A DNA stretch of 64,000 nucleotides from Bacillus sp. 1NLA3E (GCF_000242895.2 NC_021171.1:3878001-3942000), one strand, 5' to 3'. Shown: positions 17,425-25,709, counted from the first letter of the stretch. Notes: generated by a model from the sequence alone, not told the origin. A program made the numbers and translations.

Positions 17425-17598
17425 GACTGTGTTAAAACACAATGTTGATTTTTTGCACAATGTTGATTGGAGTGGAAGGCGCGAGACTCCTGCGGGAGCA
17501 GCGGGACAGGTGAGACCCCGCAGGCGCTTTAGCGCCGAGGAGGCTCACCGCCCGCCCCGCGGAAAGCGAAGCGCCTGGAACGGAAATCAACATTCTAG
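17425..17598 (+). repeat. GC-rich MITE, copy 3, left part (split by IS110)
   Basis: Same element as copies 1 and 2, starting GACTGTGTTAAAAC and running to CAACATTCTAG, where the intact copies continue TTTAACAGAGCC. The missing right end is found at 19414-19425, on the far side of the IS110 element. Flanking 8-mers ATTTTATA and TATAAATA are not a clean duplication, so the copy may be old. Confidence 0.9.
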
Positions 17599-17634
17599 CA
17601 TTCCTGTAGAACGTTATTTTTCGAGTTTGAAAAA

Positions 17635-17699
17635 AATAGGGCTCCTCAGTAAGATATGAGTAAGACACCACTCAAACTCAACCTTAAGGAGGAACCCTA
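17635..17699 (+). promoter_or_regulatory. Hairpin sequestering the IS110 recombinase ribosome site
   Basis: AGGGCTCCT (17638-17646) can pair with AGGAACCCT (17690-17698), with one mismatch; the second arm includes the AAGGAGG ribosome site. Transcripts entering from outside would be poorly translated, a known way in which insertion sequences limit expression from read-through. Confidence 0.5.
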
Positions 17700-17701
17700 C
17701 T

Positions 17702-18976
17702 TTGAAGTTTAAAATGCAAAACAAACAAAATCAACTAATAGAAAGAATTTCCGTTAAACATCTTGTTGTTGGGATAGATATTGCTCAACAATTACATGTA
17801 GCCCGAGCTGTTAATTTCCGCGGAATTGTAGTTGGTGATCCACTTACATTTACTAATAATGAAGAAGGATTTTCTAGTTTATTAAAATGGATTAATAATC
17901 TTCAAAGAATAAACAATTTAGATGAATCTATTGTTGGGATGGAACCTACTGGACACTATTGGATTAATCTTTCAAAATGGCTTTTTAAGCATAATATTGA
18001 AGTGGTAACGGTAAATCCCTATTTAGTAAAAAGAAATAAAGAAAATCGTGATAATACTCAATCTAAAAGTGATAAAAAAGATGCTTTGGTTATAGCTGAT
18101 ATGGTGAAAAACGGTTACTACTCTGAGGTTAGGCCTACATCTGAGTCATTTGAAAAACTTAGGGTTCTTATGTCTAATCGTGATGTAGTTGTTAAGCGTC
18201 TCGTAAGTTCTACTAACCAATTAAATCGGTGGGTAGATATTGTATTTCCCGAACTCCGACAGGTGTTTAAAGATATTACCGCTAAAGGGGCAATTGCAAC
18301 CCTTCGTCTATTCCCATCCCCTGTAGAATTAGGAACTATGGAGCCCGAGGAAGTAATAATGGGTTGGAAATCAATCATGAAGAGACAACCTGGTTTAAAA
18401 AAGGCACTATTACTCATTCAGGTAGCTGGAAAATCAGTTGGAACAAAGCAAGCACTTGATGCTTATAAATTTCATTTGGAACAATTATTAGAGGAATATG
18501 ATTTAGCTTTAAAACAACTCGAAAGAGTGGAGGAACAAGTTACTGATGCTCTATTAAAGATCCCTTTCGCTTATAAATTACTTGCCATTAAAGGCATTAG
18601 TGTAATTTCATTGGCAGGTATTTTAGGTGAGGCAGGAGATTTAAGTGGTTTTTCTCATGGGAATTCTTTGCTTCGCCATGCTGGATTACACTTAGCTGAA
18701 GCAAGTTCAGGGAAGTGGAAAGGTCAAATTGTCATCTCTAAGCGAGGAAGGTCTAGACTACGACGTTTCCTATATTTAGCTACAATGAGTCTTGTAGCGA
18801 ATAATCCGGAATTTAAAGCAATTCACTCCTATAATGTAAAAGTAAAAAAGATGAAGAAAATGAAGTCAATCATGAAATTGATTGGGAAACTTGCGAGGAT
18901 TTTTGTGGGCATCGCTCGCCGAAATGAGTTCTACTGTCCTGAAAAAGTTAACCACATTATTGTGTTGGCAGCATAG
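17702..18976 (+). CDS. IS110-family DEDD recombinase (transposase)
   Basis: 424 residues from a TTG start with AAGGAGG 9 nt upstream. N-terminal RuvC-like DEDD domain: D26 in VVGIDIAQ, E81 in GMEPTGHYW, D124/D127 in SKSDKKDALVIAD. C-terminal Transposase_20 domain near 285-390 with LAGILGEAGDLSGF and AEASSGKWKG, the latter holding the probable catalytic serine. Such enzymes cut and rejoin DNA guided by an RNA that base-pairs with both target and donor. Intact and probably active. Confidence 0.93.
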   Translation: MKFKMQNKQNQLIERISVKHLVVGIDIAQQLHVARAVNFRGIVVGDPLTFTNNEEGFSSLLKWINNLQRINNLDESIVGMEPTGHYWINLSKWLFKHNIEVVTVNPYLVKRNKENRDNTQSKSDKKDALVIADMVKNGYYSEVRPTSESFEKLRVLMSNRDVVVKRLVSSTNQLNRWVDIVFPELRQVFKDITAKGAIATLRLFPSPVELGTMEPEEVIMGWKSIMKRQPGLKKALLLIQVAGKSVGTKQALDAYKFHLEQLLEEYDLALKQLERVEEQVTDALLKIPFAYKLLAIKGISVISLAGILGEAGDLSGFSHGNSLLRHAGLHLAEASSGKWKGQIVISKRGRSRLRRFLYLATMSLVANNPEFKAIHSYNVKVKKMKKMKSIMKLIGKLARIFVGIARRNEFYCPEKVNHIIVLAA

Positions 18977-19049
18977 TTACGATAGAACCTTGAACTAAAT
19001 CTGATTTCTTAAATGTGACACCAAAAATAAATTAGATAACAGAATTGTA

Positions 19050-19235
19050 TAAACCGAATGCTGGCTTATTCGCAGGATAATAAATATGTACGGAGTACCA
19101 GATTTGTTAAACAAAAGGGCATAGACCCATTAATCTAGCTTGACTGGCCTCCACCCCTTGGGTAGGCATGACGAAGGAATGAAAGGGCAATTGACCCGTT
19201 GAGACATGGGAGGGAAAGCCTCCAGGGGCGGCGTG
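19050..19235 (+). ncRNA. Candidate IS110 bridge RNA (seekRNA)
   Basis: Noncoding right end of the IS110 element. (a) 5' hairpin CGAAT/ATTCG (19055-19072). (b) Target loop: closing stem GGAG..CCAG (19092-19101) with CTGG.CTCC (19144-19152); inside it TGTTAAAC (19105-19112), a GGG/CCC hairpin (19117-19128) and TCTAG (19134-19138). Read on the bottom strand, the insertion target is CTCTGTTAAACTAGAATG: the first guide equals TGTTAAAC and the second is the complement of CTAGA. (c) Donor loop: stem CCCCT, GG, GGC (19154-19167) with GCC, CC, AGGGG (19218-19228); inside it AGGAATG (19175-19181), a GGG/CCC hairpin (19185-19197) and GGGAG (19208-19212). AGGAATG equals the complement of the left IS end (CATTCCT) and GGGAG equals the right IS end. 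RNA limits are approximate. Confidence 0.8.
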
Positions 19236-19413
19236 GAGCATGTACATCACATGGTAAAAATTGGGGTTATTATTTATCCCTTTATTTCACTATGCCTCCA
19301 CGAGCCAATAATGATCTGAATTCATTCCACTTAACTGTTAATTCAAAATATGGGACTATGAAATCCTGCGAATTAGCGAGCATTCGGGAGAAAATCGCAT
19401 TAAACTGAGGGAG

Positions 19414-19425
19414 TTTAACAGAGCC
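19414..19425 (+). repeat. GC-rich MITE, copy 3, right end
   Basis: TTTAACAGAGCC, exactly the last 12 bp of the intact MITE copies, resumes immediately after the IS110 element. Confidence 0.88.
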
Positions 19426-19504
19426 TATAAATAAGTAGGAAATGTTAGTCAAATCTTCCTTACCCGAAATAGATTTTACTAAAAAGAAATTAGGAGTGAA
19501 TTAA

Positions 19505-20206
19505 ATGTTAAGAAAAATTGATAACAGAAATATGGGTAGAAGTAACCTTGGTTGGCTCAAAAGTGTATTCCATTTTTCATTTGCGGAGTATTATAATCCA
19601 GACAATATTAACTTCGGTGTTTTAAGAGTTATAAATGATGACTTGATTGAGGCTGGTACAGGGTTCGATACTCATCCCCATCGAAACATGGAAATTATCT
19701 CTTATGTTGTAGATGGCGAGTTGACCCATGGGGATAGCATGGGCAATAAAAATACTATCGGTCGAGGCACTGTTCAATACATGAGTGCTGGAACTGGGGT
19801 TTATCACAGTGAACACAATTTAGGAAATAAACTTGCGAGACTTTTACAAATATGGATATTCCCAGATAAACAAGGCTATAAACCTAATTATGGAGATTTT
19901 GAATTTAATTGGGATGATCGTAAGAATAAATGGCTCCATATGGTTTCAAGCAAAGAGGGTAATGCACCGATTAAAGTGAATCAGGATACTAATATTTACT
20001 CTTTAGAGCTTGATAAGGGAAATGAAATTAGTTTTCCTGTTCAAAATGGGAGACAAGCCTATTTAGTCCAAATTGAAGGAAGTTCATCAATTAATCATCT
20101 TGACTTAGTTGATAGAGATGCTTTAGAAATAGTTAAAGAGGATATTCTGATACATGCAAATGAAACCTCACATTATTTAATTTTGGAAATGAACAAACAA
20201 GATTAA
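19505..20206 (+). CDS. Pirin-family protein (YhhW/quercetinase-like bicupin)
   Basis: 233 residues. The N-terminal cupin carries the metal site H57 and H59 (THPHRNMEI) with H101 and E103 (VYHSEHN), as in pirin, YhhW and YxaG-type dioxygenases. The C-terminal cupin lacks ligands. Family members may oxidise quercetin or other catechol-like compounds, or respond to electrophiles. Ribosome site AGGAG 9 nt before ATG. No promoter is obvious in the 79 bp left next to it; a promoter with an MhqR-like operator lies 2 kb upstream across the MITE and IS110, so current expression may depend on read-through from the IS. Confidence 0.9.
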   Translation: MLRKIDNRNMGRSNLGWLKSVFHFSFAEYYNPDNINFGVLRVINDDLIEAGTGFDTHPHRNMEIISYVVDGELTHGDSMGNKNTIGRGTVQYMSAGTGVYHSEHNLGNKLARLLQIWIFPDKQGYKPNYGDFEFNWDDRKNKWLHMVSSKEGNAPIKVNQDTNIYSLELDKGNEISFPVQNGRQAYLVQIEGSSSINHLDLVDRDALEIVKEDILIHANETSHYLILEMNKQD

Positions 20207-20256
20207 TTAAAATTCAAACATTCAAACATTCAAATACATTTTTGTGCAGATCAGGA

Positions 20257-20289
20257 AGCGATTGGTTTTGGCCAATCGCTTTTTTATTT
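20257..20289 (+). terminator. Terminator of the pirin gene
   Basis: AGCGATTGG and CCAATCGCT pair perfectly around TTTTGG, followed by TTTTTATTT. The MITE copy 4 target duplication lies in this T-tract. Confidence 0.9.
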
Positions 20290-20521
20290 GGCTGTTTTCG
20301 TAAACTTTGTTGCTATTTACTTATGAGTGGAGCGGCTGATTTCCGCTCCAGGTGCTCGCTTTCCGCGGGGCGGGCGGTGAGCCTCCTCGGCGTTTCGCCT
20401 GCGGGGTCTCACCTGTCCCGCTGCTCCCGCAGGAGTCGAGCACCTTCCGCTCCAATCAGTTCATTTTCAACGATATACATTCAGAACTCGTTCAAAAACA
20501 ACAATCTTTTTGAAAACAGCC
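20290..20521 (-). repeat. GC-rich MITE, copy 4, with different terminal sequences
   Basis: Ends GGCTGTTTTCGTAAAC and, inverted, GGCTGTTTTCAAAAAG; flanked by identical 8-mers TTTTATTT (20282-20289 and 20522-20529). The GC-rich core is the same as in copies 1-3 but in the opposite orientation (CACCTGTCCCGCTGCTCCC), while the terminal 40-60 bp are unrelated beyond GGCTGT-TT. The core thus appears in two terminal wrappings. Confidence 0.88.
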
Positions 20522-20537
20522 TTTTATTTTGAATCCA

Positions 20538-21386
20538 CTATTTATCAAGTTCCTCCCAATCATAGACATCGGGTCGGCGTTGGGAGAGTGTCGGTACCCT
20601 TTTCCTGACATCTTCAAGCCAATCTAAATCAAGATCAACTGTTATTACGCCTGTCTTATCTGAAGCTTGGGCTACAACCACACCCCAAGGATCAACTACC
20701 ATACTCCTACCATAACTCCATTCATTATGGGGTGGAAATGTTCCATAGGTTGCAGGGGCCACGATATATACTTGATTTTCAATGGCTCTTGCTCGTAATA
20801 ATACTTCCCAGTGATCCTTACCAGTGTGAAGCATAAATATCGCTGGAACTAGGATGACCTTTGCACCCTTTAAAGCGAGAATGCGAAACATTTCTGGGAA
20901 ACGCAAATCAAAACAAACACTTAATCCAACCGGAATTCCCTTTATTGATGTTACAACAATCTCATCCCCGGCTTCCTCTAGCTTTCTTCCGGAATAGGTT
21001 CTGCCACCCACTTGAGCATTGAAGGTATGTATTTTATTGTACATATCTTGTATTTCTCCTTCAGGATTAATGACACAGCAAATATTTTTTAATTTTTCTG
21101 TTTCTGGAAATCTCAGTCTCATGGTTCCAGCTACTATGTATGTTCCTAATTCTTTCGCTAATTCCCTAAGTCTGGTAAGCGTAGGGCCATCTAGAGTTTC
21201 TGCTGTTTCAAAAAATTCGTCCTTTCTACCCATCATGTGGAAATTCTCGGGGAGGATGATGACATCTGGATCGCTTTTCCCTGCTTCTATTATTAATTCA
21301 ATTGCTTTGTTTACATTTTCTTCAACCTGATTGGTCACTTGCATTTGGATCATTGACACTTTTAGTTTATCTAACATATTTTTCAT
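20538..21386 (-). CDS. Nitrilase-superfamily amidase (Nit2/omega-amidase-like)
   Basis: 282 residues (279 if the ATG at 21377 is used; its AAGG is better spaced). The Glu-Lys-Cys triad is visible: E47 in LPENFH, K118 in YNKIHTF, C158 in VCFDLRFPE. The VCFDLRFPE and NxIHTF motifs fit the Nit1/Nit2 branch, which hydrolyses deaminated glutathione or omega-amides such as 2-oxoglutaramate. Cytoplasmic, monocistronic. Exact substrate unproven. Confidence 0.88.
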   Translation of the reverse strand: MKNMLDKLKVSMIQMQVTNQVEENVNKAIELIIEAGKSDPDVIILPENFHMMGRKDEFFETAETLDGPTLTRLRELAKELGTYIVAGTMRLRFPETEKLKNICCVINPEGEIQDMYNKIHTFNAQVGGRTYSGRKLEEAGDEIVVTSIKGIPVGLSVCFDLRFPEMFRILALKGAKVILVPAIFMLHTGKDHWEVLLRARAIENQVYIVAPATYGTFPPHNEWSYGRSMVVDPWGVVVAQASDKTGVITVDLDLDWLEDVRKRVPTLSQRRPDVYDWEELDK

Positions 21387-21469
21387 CCTTATATATGTAT
21401 TTGAAAAAAGGCTTCCTGTTCATTTCTTTAACCGTATTGTATCATTTTTCCATTGACGGAAAAATCAAA

Positions 21470-21500
21470 AAAAGACCTTAAAGAGTTCTTAAGGTCTTTT
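21470..21500. terminator. Bidirectional terminator
   Basis: AAAAGACCTTAA and TTAAGGTCTTTT pair perfectly (12 bp) around AGAGTTC, with A/T runs on both sides. It closes the MerR gene on the minus strand. Confidence 0.9.
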
Positions 21501-21504
21501 TCGA

Positions 21505-22269
21505 TTATTTTTTCATTCCAGTATAGATGTGAATAGCATCTCTTAAAAATTCTGCAGAACCAGGTTTTTCTTTATCATAATAGGCTGTAAATCTTTCATC
21601 ATCCACATACATTTGCGCCAAACCTGCATGGGCCTCTTTAGAGTATTCTTTCCAATAATAGGTTAGCCATTTTTTGTGGAGGTCTGCTGTTTTTTGAGCC
21701 AACTCTCCTGCAGGGTCACCCGTTTCGAACGCTTGAGCTAAGGCTACCTGTACCTGTTCTGCGAGACTGGTTACCTCGTCAAATTGTTCTTGGGTCATGT
21801 TTTTTAGTCTGGCATTGGATTTTTCAACTGTATCTTTACCATACTTTTCACGGATTTCTTTGCCATATTTTTTCTCATTTTCATCAATCATCTTTTGTTT
21901 AAAGCCTTCAAACTTTTCTTTATCACTCATGGTAATTCTCCCTTCAGTTAAGGCGATTGTTTTATCGACATTAGCGATTAATATATCTAATTGTTGTCTT
22001 TTTTCAAGAAGCTTTTCGCGATGTACTTTCAGTGCATTTCCACTATCAAACGAAGGCGCGGTTACGATGTCCTTAATGCTATCTAGATTTACTCCTAATT
22101 CTCTGTAGAACAGAATTTGCTGAAGCCTGTCAACTTCCGCTTGCCCATAGATTCGATATCCTGATGAATTGATTCTTGCCGGCTTTAGAATTCCTATTTC
22201 ATCATAATACCTTAACGTCCTGGTGCTCACGCCTGCAAGACTGCCAAGTTTTTGCACTGTATATTCCAC
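21505..22269 (-). CDS. MerR-family regulator with TipAS-type drug-sensing domain
   Basis: 254 residues. N-terminal winged-helix MerR domain (1-70: YTVQKLGSLAGVSTRTLRYYDEIGILKP), a dimerisation coiled coil (about 75-108), then an all-helical TipAS/Mta-like domain (about 125-254). TipAL and Mta bind antibiotics or other hydrophobic drugs and activate transporter genes by untwisting a long-spacer promoter. Its own promoter has a 19-bp spacer over an inverted repeat, so autoactivation is likely. No obvious target transporter is adjacent. Confidence 0.92.
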   Translation of the reverse strand: MEYTVQKLGSLAGVSTRTLRYYDEIGILKPARINSSGYRIYGQAEVDRLQQILFYRELGVNLDSIKDIVTAPSFDSGNALKVHREKLLEKRQQLDILIANVDKTIALTEGRITMSDKEKFEGFKQKMIDENEKKYGKEIREKYGKDTVEKSNARLKNMTQEQFDEVTSLAEQVQVALAQAFETGDPAGELAQKTADLHKKWLTYYWKEYSKEAHAGLAQMYVDDERFTAYYDKEKPGSAEFLRDAIHIYTGMKK

Positions 22270-22291
22270 CAGATCACCTCCTGATAAATTA

Positions 22292-22322
22292 ACTTTACAC
22301 CTTTACGTTGCGTTAAGGTCAA
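22292..22322 (-). promoter_or_regulatory. MerR-type 19-bp-spacer promoter and operator
   Basis: Minus strand TTGACC (22322-22317) and TAAAGT (22297-22292) are 19 bp apart, the hallmark of MerR-activated promoters. Over the spacer lies the inverted repeat ACCTTAACG-CAA-CGTAAAGGT (22319-22299). Confidence 0.85.
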
Positions 22323-22427
22323 TGGGGTTTTATTTAAAGTTTTACACACTCTTAATATCAGCTCAAGATTACCTTCAATTATTTCTAATATAATGAAACA
22401 ATACCATTTTATTTTGGGAGGAATTGG

Positions 22428-23753
22428 ATGAAAATTGCGGTTGCTGGAACAGGATATGTTGGGCTCGTTACAGGTGTTTGTTTAGCAGAAATGGGTAATG
22501 AAGTAACTTGTCTTGACACTCAAGAAGCGAAGATAACGATGCTTAAGTCTGGAAAATCGCCAATTTATGAGCCTGGTCTAGAATCGCTTTTAGCAAACAA
22601 TCTGGTAAAAGGTCGACTTCATTTCACCACAAATCCTCAATCTGCTTATACTAATGCAGAAATAATTTTTATTGCAGTTGGAACTCCTGAGCAAAATGAT
22701 GGAGCGGCCAATCTCGAACACATTTATGCGGTAGCAAATTCGATTGCACAATCAATCAAAAACGATGTAATTGTTTGCACCAAAAGCACCGTGCCAGTTG
22801 GCACGAGCGAACAAATTAAACAGATTATTGATAGGAATAAACCATCTTACCTTAAGGTAGAGGTGGTATCCACCCCTGAATTCCTGCGCGAAGGCTCCGC
22901 AATCCTAGATTTTTTCCACGGTGACCGAATTGTGATTGGTGCTGATAACGAGAGAGCGGCAAACATTGCTGAACAAATCTTTCTTCCATTGAAAATACCG
23001 ATAATGAAAACTGATACGCGAAGTGCAGAAATGATTAAATACGCATCTAATGCATTTCTAGCAACGAAGATTAGTTTTATTAACGAGATTGCCTCCATTT
23101 GCGATAAGGTAGGAGCAAATATTGACGAGGTAGCCTACGGAATCGGGACAGATCATAGAATTGGACCCTACTTCCTTCAAGCGGGAATTGGTTATGGAGG
23201 TTCCTGTTTTCCTAAGGATACGAAAGCCCTTATCCAACTTGCGGGGAATGTTGAACACCAGTTTGACTTGCTCAAGGCGGTAATCAACGTAAATAATCAT
23301 CAGCAATCCTTACTTGTAAAAAAAGCTAAGGAATCGGTAGGTTCGCTTAAAGGAAAAAAGGTTGCTTTACTTGGTCTAGCTTTTAAGCCTGATACCGATG
23401 ATGTTCGTGAAGCAGCCTCATTAACACTAGTAAAGGATTTGCTAGTAGAAGGAGCCACTGTCATTGGGTATGATCCCGTCGCCATCCAAAATGCCAAAAG
23501 AATAATAGGAAACTCTATCGAGTATACAACTGACATCCTGTCCGCCCTTTTCGATGCCGACCTAGCGCTCATCGCAACCGAATGGGACCAGATAAAACAT
23601 ATTTCTCTTGATATGTTCTGTCTTTATATGAAAAAACCATTCTTAGTAGATGGACGTAATTGTTATTCTCTCAACGAAATTCAAAAGTACCCGATTACCT
23701 ACTTCTCTATTGGGAGACCACCTATTATTAAGGAAACACAAAAATCACACTAA
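22428..23753 (+). CDS. ugd: UDP-glucose 6-dehydrogenase
   Basis: 441 residues. NAD-binding GTGYVGLVTGVCLAE at the N-terminus, the STVPVGT and TPEFLREGSA stretches, and the catalytic C260 in GYGGSCFPKDT. It oxidises UDP-glucose twice to UDP-glucuronate, a precursor for teichuronic acid or other acidic glycans. Ribosome site GGGAGG. First of three genes with a PAP2 phosphatase and a GT4 glycosyltransferase, suggesting an envelope glycan or glycolipid role; the B. subtilis counterpart is TuaD, but no tua genes are present. Confidence 0.93.
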   Translation: MKIAVAGTGYVGLVTGVCLAEMGNEVTCLDTQEAKITMLKSGKSPIYEPGLESLLANNLVKGRLHFTTNPQSAYTNAEIIFIAVGTPEQNDGAANLEHIYAVANSIAQSIKNDVIVCTKSTVPVGTSEQIKQIIDRNKPSYLKVEVVSTPEFLREGSAILDFFHGDRIVIGADNERAANIAEQIFLPLKIPIMKTDTRSAEMIKYASNAFLATKISFINEIASICDKVGANIDEVAYGIGTDHRIGPYFLQAGIGYGGSCFPKDTKALIQLAGNVEHQFDLLKAVINVNNHQQSLLVKKAKESVGSLKGKKVALLGLAFKPDTDDVREAASLTLVKDLLVEGATVIGYDPVAIQNAKRIIGNSIEYTTDILSALFDADLALIATEWDQIKHISLDMFCLYMKKPFLVDGRNCYSLNEIQKYPITYFSIGRPPIIKETQKSH

Positions 23754-23880
23754 TTTTCAACATCATTTGTCCCCCCTAAAATACTACTTTTTCAAATAAT
23801 TTACATTCCCTTAGCATCTGCTAAATATTATTCAGCTAAAATAAAAGTGTCTTATCGTAAATCCTTTTTTGGGGGGACAG

Positions 23881-24417
23881 ATGATGAATAGATTCCTTTA
23901 TTCCTTTTATGACTTTGAATGTCGACTATTTAAAGAGGTAAACCGTCATTTTGATAAAAAGTTGTTAAACCTCTTTTTCAGGACAATTACCCATATAGGT
24001 GGAGCACCATTTACGATTGTGACTGCACTGATGCTCATTTCCCTTACTACTAACCAAACAAGAATAACGGCAATCTCTAGCGCAATGGCACTAGCTTTAA
24101 GCCATCTACCAGTACATTTTGTTAAAAAACTGTATCCACGAAAAAGACCCTATTTGACATTAAAAAAGGCAAAATTTCCTGTTAACCCGCTCAAGGATCA
24201 CTCTTTTCCTTCAGGACATACAACAGCAGTTTTTTCGGTCATCATGCCATTCGTCTTATTCTTACCAAAACTCTCTTTGATTCTCATACCAATCGGACTT
24301 TGTATCGGACTATCTAGAATTTATTTAGGTCTTCATTATCCTTCGGATGTAATAGCCGGTTGCGTTCTTGGATCTTTTACAGCAACCCTTTGTTTTTATT
24401 TTTTCAACAGTTTTTAG
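23881..24417 (+). CDS. PAP2-family membrane phosphatase
   Basis: About 178 residues from the first of two ATGs (23881/23884) behind GGGGGGAC. The three acid-phosphatase motifs are present: KKLYPRKRP, PSGHTTAVFS, and SRIYLGLHYPSDVIAG, among five or six helices. Such enzymes dephosphorylate undecaprenyl pyrophosphate or phosphatidyl phosphates. Between ugd and a glycosyltransferase gene, in the same orientation. Confidence 0.9.
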   Translation: MMNRFLYSFYDFECRLFKEVNRHFDKKLLNLFFRTITHIGGAPFTIVTALMLISLTTNQTRITAISSAMALALSHLPVHFVKKLYPRKRPYLTLKKAKFPVNPLKDHSFPSGHTTAVFSVIMPFVLFLPKLSLILIPIGLCIGLSRIYLGLHYPSDVIAGCVLGSFTATLCFYFFNSF

Positions 24418-24450
24418 GAAGGAATCGAATTTGTTTTTTACAGGGGGGAT

Positions 24451-25595
24451 TTGATGAAGATTGCCTTTTTTTCAGACACCTATTATCCAGATATCAATGG
24501 GGTTGCTTGTACTCTTAAAAGGTTAACCGATTATTTACACTCGCAAAATATTACTTGCAAAATATTTGCTCCAGAGGATGGTTCCAATGAATACGCAGTG
24601 AATCATATCCACCGTTTCAAAAGTCTACCCTTTTCCTTGTATCCTGAATGCCGATTAGCTTTTCCCAACCCTTCCCATATCAAGTCAGAGTTGCAAAGCT
24701 TTTCTCCAGATTTGATCCATGTCGCCACTCCGTTTAACCTTGGTCTTTGTGGAGTTTATTATGCAAAAAGACTAAATATTCCACTTGTCGGATCGTATCA
24801 CACTGACTTCGATTATTATTTGAAATTCTATGACCTTCATTTCTATCTAAATACCTTTGGAAATACATTAATTGGTTCCATCGACCGTTTAAAAAGTTAT
24901 TCGTCCCCTCAAATGAGACAATTGATCAGCTCAAGCGCCGTGGATTCACAAACCTTGAATTATGGCCTCGGGGTGTTGATTGCCGCCTTTTTCATCCCTA
25001 CTATGATAAGAAATTAATTCAAAGTCGATTAGGAATTCAAAAAAAATATCTCCTTACCTATGTCGGTCGGTTAGCTCCTGAAAAAGATTTGAATACTCTC
25101 CTTGCTATAGCAAGATCAATTCCAGCAAAAATAAATCAGGACATTCAATGGTTAGTAGTCGGAGATGGTCCTTTACGTGAAGCACTTCAAAATGAATCAC
25201 CACCTAACATGTCCTTTACTGGATATTTAAAAGGGGATGCTTTGGCAGAAGTGTATTCAGCATCTGATATTTTTGTTTTCCCATCTTCTTCAGAAACGTT
25301 TGGGAATGTTGTACTTGAGGCTCTTGCAAGCGGTACACCAGTAGTTGGTTCCGATTCAGGTGGAGTGAAAAATATCATTCAACCGGGTATAACCGGACAA
25401 TTATGTAGACCAGGTAATGTGCAAGATTTTACCATAAGAATTCTCCAGCTAATTAATCATGATAGCCTACGATTTCAAATGGGCATGGAGGGAAGAAATT
25501 ATGCATTAGGACAAAAGTGGGACTTGATTTTTGAAAATTTACTTATGTCTTATACCGAGGCACTCAGCACAAATGATGAACAGAAATTCGCCTGA
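24451..25595 (+). pseudogene. GT4-family glycosyltransferase, frameshifted
   Basis: The frame opens with MKIAFFSDTYYPDINGVACTL (GT-B N-terminal domain) and reads correctly to about residue 136, then degenerates and stops at 25017. From about 24859 the next frame carries on as YINWFHRPFKKLFVPS, WPRGVDCRLFHPYYDKK, YVGRLAPEKDLNTLL and FVFPSSSETFGNVVLEALASG, i.e. the rest of the enzyme including the donor-site EALASG motif. One missing T in ACCTTTGG (24853-24860) explains everything. The intact product would be about 381 residues, like MgtA-type glucuronosyl/mannosyltransferases. Either a recent pseudogene or a base-call error. Confidence 0.9.
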
Positions 25596-25709
25596 CCTAT
25601 CTTCCATATAATCCTCAAGCAGTTCTTATAATGATGTTCGACAAATTAGAATGATTCACAGGTTTTAAGTAAATAATTTTATTGTTGAAAATTAAAGGAG
25701 GACATTAAT

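Larger units (their letters stand above)
17599..19413 (+). mobile_element. IS110-family insertion sequence inserted in the MITE end
   Basis: About 1,815 bp. Boundaries come from comparing the split MITE with intact copies: CATTCTAG at the left junction and TTTAACAG at the right. Both junctions carry the dinucleotide AG (17597-17598 and 19412-19413), CT on the other strand, matching the 2-bp core used by IS110 recombinases; there is no longer target duplication and no terminal inverted repeat, as usual for the family. It contains one recombinase gene, a short left end (103 bp) and a long noncoding right end (437 bp) carrying a bridge-RNA-like structure. Confidence 0.92.

Noticed and set aside
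19199-19408. 69-residue open frame in the IS110 right end
   Set aside because: It lies in the structured bridge-RNA region and has no ribosome site or domain.
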